The position numbers were made by a program, and so were the translations under genes. From the NCBI GenBank assembly GCA_010909165.1, contig MU008200.1:372001-436000 (forward strand): a stretch of DNA of 64,000 nt, given 5' to 3'. Below, one piece after another: positions 40,141 to 50,949 of this stretch. Under the pieces are notes generated by a model. That model was not told the DNA's origin. It ran no database searches and saw only the letters and a list, made by a program, of their open reading frames with translations. This stretch comes from Anthoceros angustus (lineage: Eukaryota > Streptophyta > Anthocerotopsida > Anthocerotales > Anthocerotaceae). Numbering within the stretch: position 1 is the first letter of the stretch; every line of letters begins with the position of its first letter.

Positions 40141-40479
40141 TACCTTTTCTCCTCACCGGAGGTCGTTTTGACCCGTTTCTTTTTCCACCATATCCTCTGC
40201 CTTCCACATGGTCCTACAACTCCCGCTCAAAAAGGCAAAAATTTCCTTGCATGTCTTCACCAAACCATTTCTAGCAAAGAGTGTGGGCTGTTCAAAGCAA
40301 ACTCATTTAAGCTTGTTGCCCAAACTTTTGCGTTCACATACTCCCCTCCTCACTGTTTGCGTCCTCGCAAACAACAGATACTCAGTGAAGGTACTTCTTA
40401 ACCTTCCACCCATTCACTCTAGTTGGCGACAAATCCCCATCCGGCCTCGTGGTTTGCGGATCCATTCTCATACTGCCAC

Positions 40480-41500
40480 CACCTCATAAGGTCCCATCCA
40501 TCTCAACCTAAGCTTCAGGAAGTCCATATATCGGCTATCATATAGAAGAACCAAATCCCCATGATAGCTTCTTGCTTCCTCAACTTCCCATCATGCCTAT
40601 CCTTTCTAAGCTCCAGATTAGAGTTTCTTCTAAAGCATCTTCCCTCGTTCCTCATGCTCTATGAAAGATTCTAGTCTAGCTACTATCTCTCTGATCATCG
40701 TTCATCCTCCATGATTCTATAGGTGGGTACTTCAAATTCACTGGCATCACAGGAGCCATATGTTAAATAATAAGGGGTCTTCTTGGTTGTCACCTTCTGC
40801 TTCTGTAAGCCCTTGAATGTAGCTTAGTGTCCCAATCATACATGTGAGTCCACGTTACCTTGGTCAAGATTGTACACAACAGCCCATTCGTTTTCTCCGT
40901 CAAACCATTCGCTTTGGGATTGTAAGGAGTTGTCTTTCGATCGAATGTTGAAGTAGGTGGTGAGAGTCTCGATCGAGTTGAGGAAATGAGTTCCCATCAG
41001 ACCAACTCAAAGGACATCCATACCTCGTTATAATGTTCTCAGAGAAACTTCTCTGCAGTCGTCGTCCTTTGTTGCTTGACCTCCACCATCTTTGTACAAT
41101 AGTCCGCCACCAAGATATATTGCTTCCTTGTCCATTGTGTGGGTGGCTTGATTGGACCTACAAAATCTATACCCACTTCTCAAATGGTGCCAAAGGTAGT
41201 ATGTAGGTGAGAGGCCCTTTGTTGACAAAGTGGGCCTTCCAACCCTCGACGCATCACACCTCCTAATAAATTCCCACATCCCTGCGCATTGCCCACGAGG
41301 CATCCAAGACCTTCTTCCGGTGATTTGCGTCGAATAATGACCACCTCTTACGCATGTAAAGCACGTGACCAAAGCAGCTTCTCTATTTCCGGACATCGCG
41401 AATCTTCTCTCGGACCAAGCTTGTACAAGACCCCATCTAGGCAATAAGGGGCTGTCTTGTGGAGAAAAACAATCGCCCTCCCTAGACAAACCATCGGGCA
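40480..41500 (-). pseudogene. gypsy-G integrase (unit 2)
   Basis: This is the counterpart of 22.54-23.64 kb. Minus frames read GGHYSTQ near 41,340-41,320, RVGRPTLSTKGLSPTYYLWH (out of frame form of the WPLTYILPLAPF region), SNQATHTMDKEAIYLGG, then GTHFLNS-type bases near 40,990 and the GPYEVV block bases near 40,490. Gaps of 1-6 bases break the frames differently from unit 1. Confidence 0.75.
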
Positions 41501-42560
41501 TGATTCCATGCTCTAGAAAATTTTACCTCACCATTCAAGTATCTTGGGCATGAACGCCCCTCACGTTCTAATCTCCTCCTTCCACGCATACCACGTCGCC
41601 TCCTGCTAGCTCGCCACCAGCCCCAGGGTTGATCCATCCACAAATCGATTTCTCCCGCTTTGTCCATCTTGCAAGTTTTGATGCGTGTCACGTCTTCGTC
41701 ACGATGTCTTGATCACGACGATCTTGCTTCCACAGCTAGTTTCGTCATAATCAAACTCTTGCGTGAGGTACCCCAGGCAATCCTTACCAAATGCGGCTTG
41801 TTGGTACTTCAGCAAAATGGTCAACATGAACGTCACTTTGCAAGCGCGGATAGTGTCTAAACTTCTTACAGTAAATGATACCAAGACCCTCCGCATGGTT
41901 GAGTAGTTCTTCTGATCCGTGGCATCTACAAGCATAAATCGGATGGTCCGTTTCTTCGTCGCCAACAGATGGTCCCAATGGCATAAGCGGACACATCCAC
42001 GTATACATGAAACGGTTCTCCCAATCGTGGTGTAACATGGAGTGCGCTCACGGTGTTCTTGTTCGAAAACCTCTTCTTGCGGTAATCCATTCGAAAGGTG
42101 TATCCTTCTTGGTCAATTGGGTCGCAAATGCCTTCTTAGCAAAATCCTTGATGAACCTCCTAATATCCTACCGGTCCTACAAAGGCACCTTTGCCTCACC
42201 GTTTGGGGTGCATCCATCTCATACGCCACCTTCTCCTTATCTACGCAATCCTCTTCTGGCTTCGATGTGCCAACAAAATACCTTCCGCATGCGAAATAAC
42301 ACTTAAGTGGTGGTGCCTTGGTTCTCAATTTTCTCCTTATGATTCGCTCTCTAGTTGTGGCTCACCGCCTTCTTCTTCGCATTCTCTTGCCCAAATGGTG
42401 CCACACACTAGTTAAGAACACAGGGCGTTTGGTGGAGGCGGAATCTCATGCAGCAGAACCGCCAGATAGTAGTGCCCCTTGAATTTGGCCTTGCCTCAGG
42501 CGTGAATTCACAGTAACCTCTCTCGGCTTTGTTCTTGAGGAGCACCGGAAGAGTACAAGC
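41500..42560 (-). pseudogene. gypsy-G RNase H and RT connection (unit 2)
   Basis: The minus strand gives FMLVDATDQKNYSTMRRVLV (GRQLTDAEKNYSTTERE in the plus copy), SFTVRSLDTIRACKVTFML, then MLHHDWENRFMYTWMCPLMP, and, from 42,328, CYFACGRYFVGTSKPEED and MDAPQTVRQRCLCRTGRIL. The region is present once here, whereas unit 1 has it doubled. The RT palm with LDD is again missing, so the loss came before the 17.5-kb duplication. Confidence 0.75.
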
Positions 42561-43420
42561 CTGTCCTCGATAAGTGCGCCAATGATGTCCTTAACGGGGA
42601 AGCGGCGGCAGCTCTAGAAGCAGCAGTCCGTTTGGTCAGGTGATATGAAGGTGGGAGGCTGAGTAGCTAGGATACGACTTGGCATCTTGTTACTCAAGCA
42701 CGTGATCCGGCTCTAAGATGTCAACTTCGTATGTACAACTATCTTCTCCTTCCTTCATTTTCCGCATAAAATGCAATTCTTGCGATAATACGGCATGTTG
42801 TGGAATGATAGGTTGTTTCACGGTTCCGAGATGGCCTCATTGTCCAGAACTCTATATGACCCCGAATGCATCTAGGCCATTGATTGGGAGGGCCATGACA
42901 CCATAGTGGTGCATCCACTTGGCATGATCATCGGGGTGTGTGGTAGGATGGCTGAAAGTCTCGCCACACTCTCAGCGAGAGCAATGAGCTCCCATCGCCG
43001 TCTCCTCAAGAGGCGGGATACAAGGGTCTTGAGGAGGAGTTGCAGGCGGTGCTAAATCTGCTCAGCGCTCATGCTCATGTTCACGGACCCCGCGCCTTGT
43101 GTGTGGTCAATCGCTTGTACCCATCGACACCCAGATACTATCAAGCATGGCGGTGTGAGGCAAGCACTTTTCTAACATGGTGTATCGGAAGGAGCGGGTG
43201 AAGGAAAGCGGAGGGGAGAGAGGAGATGACCCTCAGTGGAGCACACGAAGAGGATAGCTTTGGCAGCGCGGACCTGCACTTATCGACAAGGTGGAACGGC
43301 CTATGAAGATGGGTGAAGGAGGGGAGGCGAGGTGATTGTTCCTCAAACTTCAAACCAGAAGCCTATCGGTGACATACAAGACTAAGAGGTGTTAACGTGA
43401 AATGGGGTTGACAAGGAAGC
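42560..43420 (-). pseudogene. gypsy-G gag-like region (unit 2)
   Basis: Same sequence as 25,350-26,200 with different small gaps: HAKWMHHYGV near 42,925-42,895, NGLDAF-like and CKNCIL-like stretches near 42,770. No CCHC knuckle is readable. Confidence 0.4.
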
Positions 43421-43614
43421 ATAAAAGTTTGGGCAACTAGCTTAAATGAGTTCTTTGAAACAGGCCCACACTCTTTTGCTAGAAATGGTTTGGTGAAGAC
43501 ATGCAAGGAAATTTTTGCTCCTTTTTAGCGGGAGTTGTAGGACCATGTCGGGAAGGCAGAGGATATGGGGAAAAGAAACGGGTCAAAACGACCTTGGTGA
43601 GGAGAAAGGTAACC

Positions 43615-43855
43615 TACATGAGTGGTAGGAGGTGTCCTACCACCAGGAGAAACTCCTACCATGGTGAGCGGTAGGAGAGATCCTACCATGAGGAGAATGA
43701 CCGCTAGTGTTTTGATCACCTACCGGTAGGAATAGCTCCTACCATGGTAGGAGAGGGTAGGAAGGTATCCTACCAGTGGGAAACTCCTACCGTGGTAGGA
43801 GAAAGGAACGCCTACCATGGTAGGAGGATGTCCTACCCAGTGGGAGATAGGTTCT
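43615..43855. repeat. CCTACCrYGGTAGG palindrome array (unit 2, right)
   Basis: Nine or so palindromes, among them CTCCTACCATGGTAGGAG at 43,735 and CTCCTACCGTGGTAGGAG at 43,784, lie just upstream of the plus-strand TATA box. Confidence 0.85.
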
Positions 43856-43892
43856 AAGGAAGGTAGCTTATGTTTTAGGCAGGATAGGCTTG

Positions 43893-43902
43893 CTATATAT
43901 AG
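43893..43902 (+). promoter_or_regulatory. RV promoter TATA box (unit 2, plus)
   Basis: CTATATATAG lies 150-200 bases ahead of the RV coding start and is followed by the conserved AT-rich leader (AGTCTTTTAGTGGACTAG). Confidence 0.6.
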
Positions 43903-44099
43903 AGTCTTTTAGTGGACTAGATAAATAGGCCAAAATAGGTAATTAAGAAATTAGAGGCTAATTTTCATTAGAAATTAGAAAATAGGGAAATGGTATTTTA
44001 GTATAAGGAATTAGGAAACTAACATCAATGGTGAGAAAGGGGCCACGTGGCACACATCCAAGGGCAGGATAGAGAATGGTAGTTACTTTTTAACCCTTG

Positions 44100-45600
44100 G
44101 GTGACTTATAAAAGTGGTGCGGTGCTGCAGGAGGCCACAACTCGAAACTTGAGGCGGCCTCACAGAAGGCGCCACACCTCAAGCTTCCCAAGGCCCCCAT
44201 CAACAGCGCCCGTGCACCTTGCTGAGGAGGAGAAGGAAGGGCGCAAGCTCAACAAGAGGAGAAATCCCGCCCAAGAGAGGAAGAAGGAGGAAAAAGAGGA
44301 AGAGAAGGGAGAAGAAGGTTGGGGCGCAACCCAACACTTGCCAAGCTCGTGAGGGTGCCTAGGAGGGTGGAGCGTGGCAAGATTGCTAGGAAACCGTGCA
44401 GGAAGGGCTCCTAAATTGCTTGGTGGTGTAAGAGTCCGTGGGGAATTTTGGTGAGCTTTCTCTTGCGGGAAATCGGGGTTTGGGACGCCAAGGTGTAAGG
44501 ACTGCGAGGAGAGCAAGGGGCAAGGACCTTTGAGCTGTGAGCAAGAGCAAATCGAGGAGGAGAAACGTTTGCAAGGATAAGAAGGCGGCTGCAGGAATTG
44601 CAGGAGAGGCATCACTTTTCTTCAATTTCGTGCAAGTACTAACCAAGGAGGCCATGACCAAGGGGCAAGGAGGTAGTAGCCAAGGAAGGAGCGTCCACCA
44701 AGGGAGGTGGCGCAGAGCGGCAAGAGGTCTAAGGAGGATCGAGACTGGAGGGTGGAAATTTGACATTATTTACGTGCTATGCAGGCCAGCTATCCTCTAG
44801 AGACCTTTCGGACTTTCGACCTTGGGCAGCAGAGGAGAATATTCAGCTAGAGTGGGTGTATGGGCGACATTGGTCTTACACCAACCTTGAATTGATAGAA
44901 GAGTGTTTTGCTAATTTGCAGCAGACGGAAGAATTGGCTGCCTTACCGGATAGAACGCACGGACGGATCCACGGTGTTGGATGAGCATACGCCGGTATAT
45001 GGCAGCCGGATAGCGAGGATAGCGGAATCACGTTGATGGAAGGAACGAGGCAAGCGTGCATCAACGGCGGATCTTCCCAAGGAGCCCTTACACTTATGCA
45101 AGGGGCATGAAGGCTAAGTCCAAGAACGGTTGGCGGACGGACCAAATCTTGGAGCCCAAGTGGAGATTGTTCACAAGAATTGTTTTGGGCTTGGTGAGCA
45201 ATCCAAGGGTGTCATATTTCAGCACTACCTTCCTCCATTTTCTATGGAAGATCACTCAAGGAGCGAAGCGGATTGGGGCTCATCATGTATGAAGCATACA
45301 CCTACCACCGGAAAAGTTCTGAAACCCAACGTCGGATGAAGAAGGCGTCAAGGCATGCTATCTTAGCACTTATCTAGTGCATTTGTGGGAAGTAGAGGGC
45401 TACTCACAAGTAAGGAGTTGGATGATTCCAAGCATCCCTTTAACATTGTGTACTTACGGCGGGAGAGGGGAGTGCTTGGTGCTTTCGCTAAAGGAGGTGC
45501 CGCGGCACCACGGACATTATTCGGAAGGAATCCCTCCGAAAGATAGGCGGAGGATGTGCGGGAGGACTTGCAAGGAGAAGTTGTAGGGAGTTTGAAGTTT
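44100..45600 (+). pseudogene. RV module, R part (unit 2, most readable copy)
   Basis: The N-terminal frame 44,101-44,352 is low-complexity and charged (HLAEEEKEGRKLNKRRN, QERKKEEKEEEKGEEGW). Then come SLFFNFVQVLTKEAMTK (44,610-44,660), AEENIQLEWVYGRHWSYTNL, ELIEECFANLQQTEELAALP (44,820-44,945), SVHQRRIFPRS-type bases at 45,050, GPNLGAQVEIVHKNCFGLGE and QSKGVIFQ (45,135-45,220), YLPPFSMEDHSRS, and YLSTYLVHLWEVEGY at 45,360-45,405. A promoter lies upstream and V follows in the same direction. I do not recognise the domain; no catalytic motif is obvious. Frames shift six or more times. Confidence 0.65.
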
Positions 45601-45720
45601 GGACCCCTTTCGTCCTCTCATGGACAAGGCCTGCATGGGAAGGTGGTGGAAGTAGTCCTCACAGTAGAATCCTACCACGGTGGGGTACCTCCTACCACGG
45701 TAGGAGGGAAAGGAAGTCAC
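45600..45720. repeat. R-V linker with deletion (unit 2)
   Basis: Compared with 20.19-20.26 and 12.66-12.70 kb, about 80 bases are lost between two TTTGGACC/TTTGGGACC strings (AAGTTTGGACCCCTTTCGTC at 45,594). Two palindromes remain (45,673 and 45,692). Confidence 0.65.
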
Positions 45721-47230
45721 GGTTTGGAAGCTCCCAAGCGGAGATAAGAAGGCAACCGGCCCCGTTAGGTGGGCGGCGGATGGAGTCACGGTGGGAGTTG
45801 CCCACCAAGTGATGAGCGGGAGCTCATCATAGGGAAGCAAGGGATGTAAGATCCCATGAGCAAGGCAAAGGCCTTGAGTCTCCCGGAGGTAAGAAAGGAG
45901 ACTTGGACATGTTGGAGGAGATGCTGCGCATAGGGGAGATGTTCAGCAAGGTAGACATAGGAGCCGCCAAGAGGAGAGTTGAATTCTTGAAGGAGGCGGA
46001 AGACAAGGACCTACCAAGCAAGGGAAATTGCGGTAGGCGGCGGAAACCCAATGGAGGATGTTATGAGGATGGAAGCTCAAGTGGAGCACTTGGAAAAGAG
46101 TCTTGACAAGGCTACAGAGGCAAACCATCATATTCGGAGAACAAGGCTCTTACCAAGCAATTGAGCTCGAGAGGAGAAGGTGGAGCAACTTGCTCACATG
46201 GTGCGCACATGGGAAAAGAAGGCGGAAGACAAGCAAGTGCTGCTAATGGAGGAAAGGTCAAGACGAGAGCAATCTCTGCAAATGAGGCGGCACAAAGGCA
46301 AGTAGGCGCATGAGCGGGTCATAGCCACACAGTTGAAGATTAGTGACATGGAAAAGGAGCTGGGAGAAATCCGGAGGCTGGAATTGAAGGAAGAAGAGCT
46401 GGAAAACGGACACATTTTGTCCAAAGATTGGAAATGGAGCGAGAAGTCCAGAACGGAATGCACAACTCCCTAGGAGGATAGGGGAGTTGGAGGAAGAAAT
46501 GGCAAAGGAGAAAGGCCGTCATGAGGCGGTGGTGCAGCATATGTTGGCGGTGAGGCGATTTGATTATGCCCTACAAGAGATTGATCCGCCAAGCAGAATG
46601 AGAGGGACGGAGAATGTGGCTCTCCATGTCAAGACCGGTGAGCTGGCCTTAGCGAGATGCTTACAAAAGCAAGTGTGAGCATGGAGTATGGCTTGAGGAT
46701 TACGAAGAATTGGAGATGGCACAACGATTTGCAGCCCATCTTCACAACAAGGTGCTCAAGGCCACTAACGAGTTGTTGCGACTTGCTAGAGGAGAATGTT
46801 GGGACCTCATGATGATGATAGGGAGGCCCTCATGCAAGTCCGGAAGCCTTAGACTTGGAGAGTGTCCCAAGCAGGGTGGAAGAAACGCACTGTGGAGAAG
46901 CAAGTGAAGCGGGGAAGCTCGCAGTGGAGAGAATCACCCGGGAAGGGGTAAGGAAGAAGAAATGACCGGTAGGAACTCCTACCGTGGTAGGAGGAGTTCC
47001 TACCATGGTAGGAGGGGAAGCGGAGAAAGCTAGCATGGATTTGACGGCAAGGCGGTACCTTGGCCCTTGCAGGAAAAGGAGGAAGAGGTGGTTGATCTTG
47101 CAGGAATGGAGCAAGGATCACAAGGAGAAGACCAACCTCCTAACATGGGTGCAGGAGCAAGGAGCTCACTTGCTCCACAAGTGAGAGGAAGAGGAGAAGT
47201 CGAGGATGAGCCAGTGGCTAAGAGAGCCCG
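45720..47230 (+). pseudogene. RV module, V coiled-coil part (unit 2)
   Basis: From ATG 45,909 the plus strand reads MLEEMLRIGEMFSKVDIGAA and, in shifting frames, the same heptad-rich chain as unit 1: VEHLEKS, REEKVEQLAH, EERSRREQSLQMRRH-like, EEEMAKEKGRHEAVVQHMLA (46,490-46,550), LAARCLQK-like, FAAHLHNKVLKATNELLRLA (46,730-46,790) and a GECWDLMMMIG/REALMQV end. A Lys-rich tail follows the palindromes at 46,975-47,012. Different indels from unit 1 show that neither copy alone gives the original frame. Confidence 0.7.
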
Positions 47231-47359
47231 GGCTATTTTATTGGAGGAAGAAACTCAAGGCAGGCATCAAGATAAGGAAGGGGATTCATAAGGGGTCCTT
47301 AAATTAGCTTGAAGACATGGGACAAGATGCCACTTGGGGAGACTTTTCTTTAGAGGAGG

Positions 47360-48365
47360 ACAGGCATTAATGCTTGTCAGAGTGTTGACTAGCTAGATAG
47401 GAATGTTGGACAGGGAGCCATTAAGGCTCACATAGGTGAATTGCTAGAATAGAATTTTACCCAAGATGCTTGGATGTCGAACTTAAAGTCGACAATAGGA
47501 TACACTAAAATAAGGAGTGAGGCGGTGCGGAGGGCGCGAGAGGCTGTATGTGAGGACCTCCCTATAAAAGGAGGGAGCTTGTGAAGTAAAATTATCGTGT
47601 CTTGCGCTCCCATCCTCCGAGTCCTTCACTTTGTGCGAATTTCGTGCCGCAAGCCAACGCATGTCTGGTAGAGAGGAGAACGCGGTCGGAGTCTTGGGCG
47701 GAGGGCTTGCTCTTTGCAGCGCCACCGCTCCCTTGTGAATGGTTCATGTGAATTGTTTTGCTTTGAGTGTGTGGCGATGCTCAAGGAACTCTCGGCTTGA
47801 GGGTAGACTGCAGGAAAGACTCCTGGAGGTTTCTCTGTCTGTACAAACCACATAGCAAAGGAAGAACTCGTTAATTTCGGACGGACCCCAGCGGTTGTGC
47901 CGTAAGGGCGAGTTGGAATTAATGAGCCAGCAATTGGTGTTAGAGTAGGAGATTGTGGAGGAAGGAAGGGTAGATGAGTAGAGAAGAAGAGGGCGTTGTT
48001 GATTGAGAGAGTTGTGAGGAGGATTAGAGTGTAGGAAAACTAAGGCCACAGCGAGCCTAAGGGACGAATCCCAAACTGCAAGTAAGGCGCTCCCGTGGTG
48101 GAGAAGAGGGAGTAGGGAGTTATTGGGTCGGGGTCCCTGGCGCCGTGATAGACACCTTTTTAAGACGTGACACAATTGTGGTGTCGTTGTAGGTTGAGGT
48201 TTGGTGAGTTTACAAGAAGCGATGCGTAGGCTGCTGAGAGGCGTGAGAGGGCGCCTTGTTTAGAAGGCTGAGGTAGTGTGTAGGCTGCAGTGATTGATTT
48301 CTCAAGATCCGTTCCAAGTCTCATGGGGAAAAACGCCAACGCACGGTGGGATAAGTGTGGCCGTT
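47360..48365 (+). promoter_or_regulatory. L block (unit 2)
   Basis: CACATAGGTGAA at 47,429, GATGCTTGGATGTCG at 47,465, TATAAAAGG at 47,563-47,571 and GAATTGTTTTGCTTTGAG at 47,750 match the other copies. Copia-A gag follows directly. Confidence 0.65.
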
Positions 48366-48900
48366 AGAGGGTGCATCTCGGGAGCCCCGGGATCTGCCTC
48401 CCACAGCCTGGGAGCGTAAGGATAGGCGTGCTCGTTCTATACTCATTGCTGCCTTAGATAGAAATGTGATGCCACACACCATAGATGCCAAAACCTCGGC
48501 AGATGTGTGGAAAGTTTTCCAGTCAATATATCAGGACAAGAGTTCGGCGTCCCTGGTGCATGCGCACAGAGACTTCTTCAACTTGAGGATGCGGGACAAT
48601 GAGCCTGTTGAGGCTTATATCAACTTCGTGCTAATCTTGCCTATTGTGATGCAGTCTTGTGAAGTTCAAGCGACTATAAGTATCTTGGCTTCACTTCCAA
48701 AGTTATCGCACTTTGTTGGCGGTCAGAATGCCACAATACATCTGCTGTTCAATACTACCCGACAGAAGGTAACACTCGAGGAGGTAATTGGCCCTTATAT
48801 CGAGGCGCTGAGTTTTCACAAACCTAAGGGCTCCACTTCCAACAACACAAGAGTATTGTTTACATCAAGAGGCCGAGGTGGCTTTTCGAGGTGAGGACGT
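48366..48900 (+). CDS. copia-A gag (unit 2, open frame)
   Basis: One open frame of 179 codons (48,355-48,894). It reads RRARSILIAALDRNVMPHTI, ADVWKVFQSIYQDKSSAS, HAHRDFFNLRMRDNEPVEAY, TISILASLPKLSHFVGGQNA, TRQKVTLEEVIGPYIEAL and FHKPKGSTSNNTRVLFTSRG. It is a UBN2-type copia gag with a basic Gly/Arg tail. The N-terminus is uncertain because the leader has indels. It is the reference copy for the gag relics at 9.3-9.9 and 30.9-31.4 kb. Confidence 0.88.
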
Positions 48901-50125
48901 GGTTCCTACTCGAACCCACTGGCGCGATGTAATCAACAAGAAGACTTTTGTGTGCAACGGTGTAAGATTCACAGCCATTATGAGCAGGGCATCGTGAAGA
49001 AGAAAGGAGGAGAGCCAGGCGATCATCCTCCGAGCAACGTCACCATCAGCAAGGCTAAGCCCACTATCCTGGCGGTTTGTTTGTCGTCACAAGTACAATC
49101 GACACATGGTTTCTCGATTCGAGCCACAAGTCATATTTGCTTTCACAGGCGTGCTTTTTCTTCTTTCACTCCTTCTGATGCCAAAGCAGTTTGTCTTATT
49201 AGGGGCGATAGTGGACTTTCTATCAAAGGTTCGAGGTTACATTATCATTTCCTTGCGACTCTTCAAACCTTACACTCACAAAGGTTCTCTATGTCCCTTC
49301 CATGACTAAGAACTTGATGTACATCTAAGTTGTCACGGGAACATTCTTTGAGTGTGTTTTGATCGGCAAGGGTGCTATGTTACAAGCTCAAGTTAGGGCA
49401 TCATCTTTTCTCGGGCTCACCTTCTCACGATGCCTCCGAGCGTCAAGGCGTGTTAGGTTCTACTCAATCGTTCATTCCACGGTACCTTCCACACAATTGT
49501 GGCAATCGTCTTGGACATGTCAATTTCCAACGCCTCGGTTCCCTTGTCAAAGGTGAGAGTTATCGTGAGCCCTTGAATTCCCTTTTGATAAGAGCATATA
49601 CTGAGTCCTGTCAATTGAGTAAGGCACATTCTTGCCTTTAAGGATATGGCCCTTAGCCGTCTTGATGGCTTGCTTGTGCATAGCGACATATGTGGCCCCA
49701 TGTCCACTAGCTCCTTTGAGACTATTTCTTGACCTTCATCGTGAGTGGAGGCGAGATATTGTGTAGTTTTCTTTCTCGACACAAGAGTGAAGCTTTTGGC
49801 TTCAAGTCTTATGTTCGCTATGCTCAACGCCGGACTTCTGTAAGGTCACGAATTTTGCAAAGCACAATGGCGGTGAGTCAACCGATCACGCATTCGCATG
49901 TTACATGTAGAAGGAATCCTTCATCGATTGACAATTCCTTACACTCCAGGAGAATGCTTTTCTCGAACGCAAAAGCGAACTCTCTGAGGCCACTTTGGCT
50001 TCTCTTTCTTCTTGGACTCACCCGTGGTATTGGCGAGAAGTTTTGATGGTCAACTATGTACGAATCGGCTGCCAACAAGGAGCTTGGCTCCATGACCCTT
50101 TGAAAGATGGACGGGCAAGTAGCCC
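48900..50125 (+). pseudogene. copia-A protease and integrase, truncated (unit 2)
   Basis: Plus frames show SIRATSHICFHRRAFSSFTP (protease site, 49,110-49,170), LGHVNFQRLGSLVKGESYRE and ESCQLSKAHS (GAG-pre-integrase, 49,510-49,635), then AHSDICGPMST-like bases at 49,680, the DNGGEST region near 49,865 and RIGCQQGAWLHDPLKDGRAS at 50,060-50,115. Homology to copia-A ends there, at the same base as in unit 1, and V' follows. RT and RNase H are missing. Confidence 0.85.
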
Positions 50126-50945
50126 CGAGTTCGACACCTCACAATTTTCGGTGATGGACCGCAGAAGATGCGGAGATGGAAGGTAGGATAGATCCTACCA
50201 TGGCAGGAATCCCGCCTACGAGGATAGGAGGTGTTCCCACAGGGGTTTGGGACCCCTTTCGTCCTCTCATGACAAGGCCTACAGTGGCAGGAATTAGTTC
50301 TACCACGGTAGGAAGTAGTCCTACGGTGGTAGAAGCACCTCCTACCACGGTAGGAGGGAAAGGAAGTCACGGTTTGGAAGCTCCCAAGCGGGAGATAAGG
50401 AGACAACCGGCCCCAGATTGGGTGGGCGGCGGATGGAGTCACGGTGGGAGGGTTGCCCCCAAGTGATGAGCGGGAGCTCATCATAGGGAAGCAAGGGATG
50501 TAAGATCCCATGAGCAAGGCAAAGGCCTTGAGTCTCCGGGAGGTAGAAAGGAGACTTAGACATGTTGGAAGAGATGCTGCGCATAGGGGAGATGTTCAGC
50601 AAGGTTGACATAGGAGCCGCCAAGAGGAGAGTTGAATTCTTGAGACGGAGGCGGAAAAGACAAGGACCTACCAAGCAAGGGAAATTGCAAGTAGGCGGCG
50701 GAAACTTCAGTGGCAGGAGGATGTTGGGACCTCATGATGATGATAGGGAGGCCCTCATGCAAGTCCAATCGGAAGCCTTAGACTTGGAGAGTGTCCCAAG
50801 CAACATGGGTGAAGGAACTTGCACTGGAGGCGAGTGAGCGGAGAAGCTTCACGAGGGAGGGGTGAGGAGAAGAAATGACCCGGTGAACACCTACCATGGT
50901 AGGAGGAGTTCCTCGTGGTAGGAGGACTCCTACCGTGGTCGGAGA
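50126..50945 (+). pseudogene. shortened RV linker and V (V', unit 2)
   Basis: The frame 50,176-50,466 reads MEGRIDPTMAGIPPTRIGGV, PTVAGISSTTVG, SPTVVEAPPTTVGG and KGSHGLEAPKREI. V starts at 50,562 (MLEEMLRIGEMFSKVDIGAA) and again most of the coiled coil is missing; the sequence jumps to MLGPHDDDREALMQVQSEAL near 50,720-50,790. Palindromes follow at 50,885-50,940. The deletion is the same as in unit 1, so it predates the large duplication. Confidence 0.7.
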
Positions 50946-50949
50946 ACCT

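Larger units (their letters stand above)
43430..44570 (+). repeat. inverted arm of RV promoter and N-terminus (unit 2, right)
   Basis: Reverse complement of 39,190-40,330 over about 1.1 kb. It starts with GCAACTAGCTTAAATGAGTT, then the gypsy-G 3' flank, palindrome array, TATA box and RV N-terminus. Together the arms bracket gypsy-G pol (3.1 kb) as an inverted, not direct, repeat pair. Confidence 0.9.

Noticed and set aside
39907-40401. 164-codon plus frame across the palindrome array
   Set aside because: It arises because the palindrome lacks stops in this frame. It lies in the RV promoter and runs against the RV transcript.
43893-47230. RV as a normal host gene
   Set aside because: Repeated copies on both strands, ties to retroelement parts and shared breakpoints point to a repeat-borne unit. 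No exon-intron structure with GT-AG borders could be traced.
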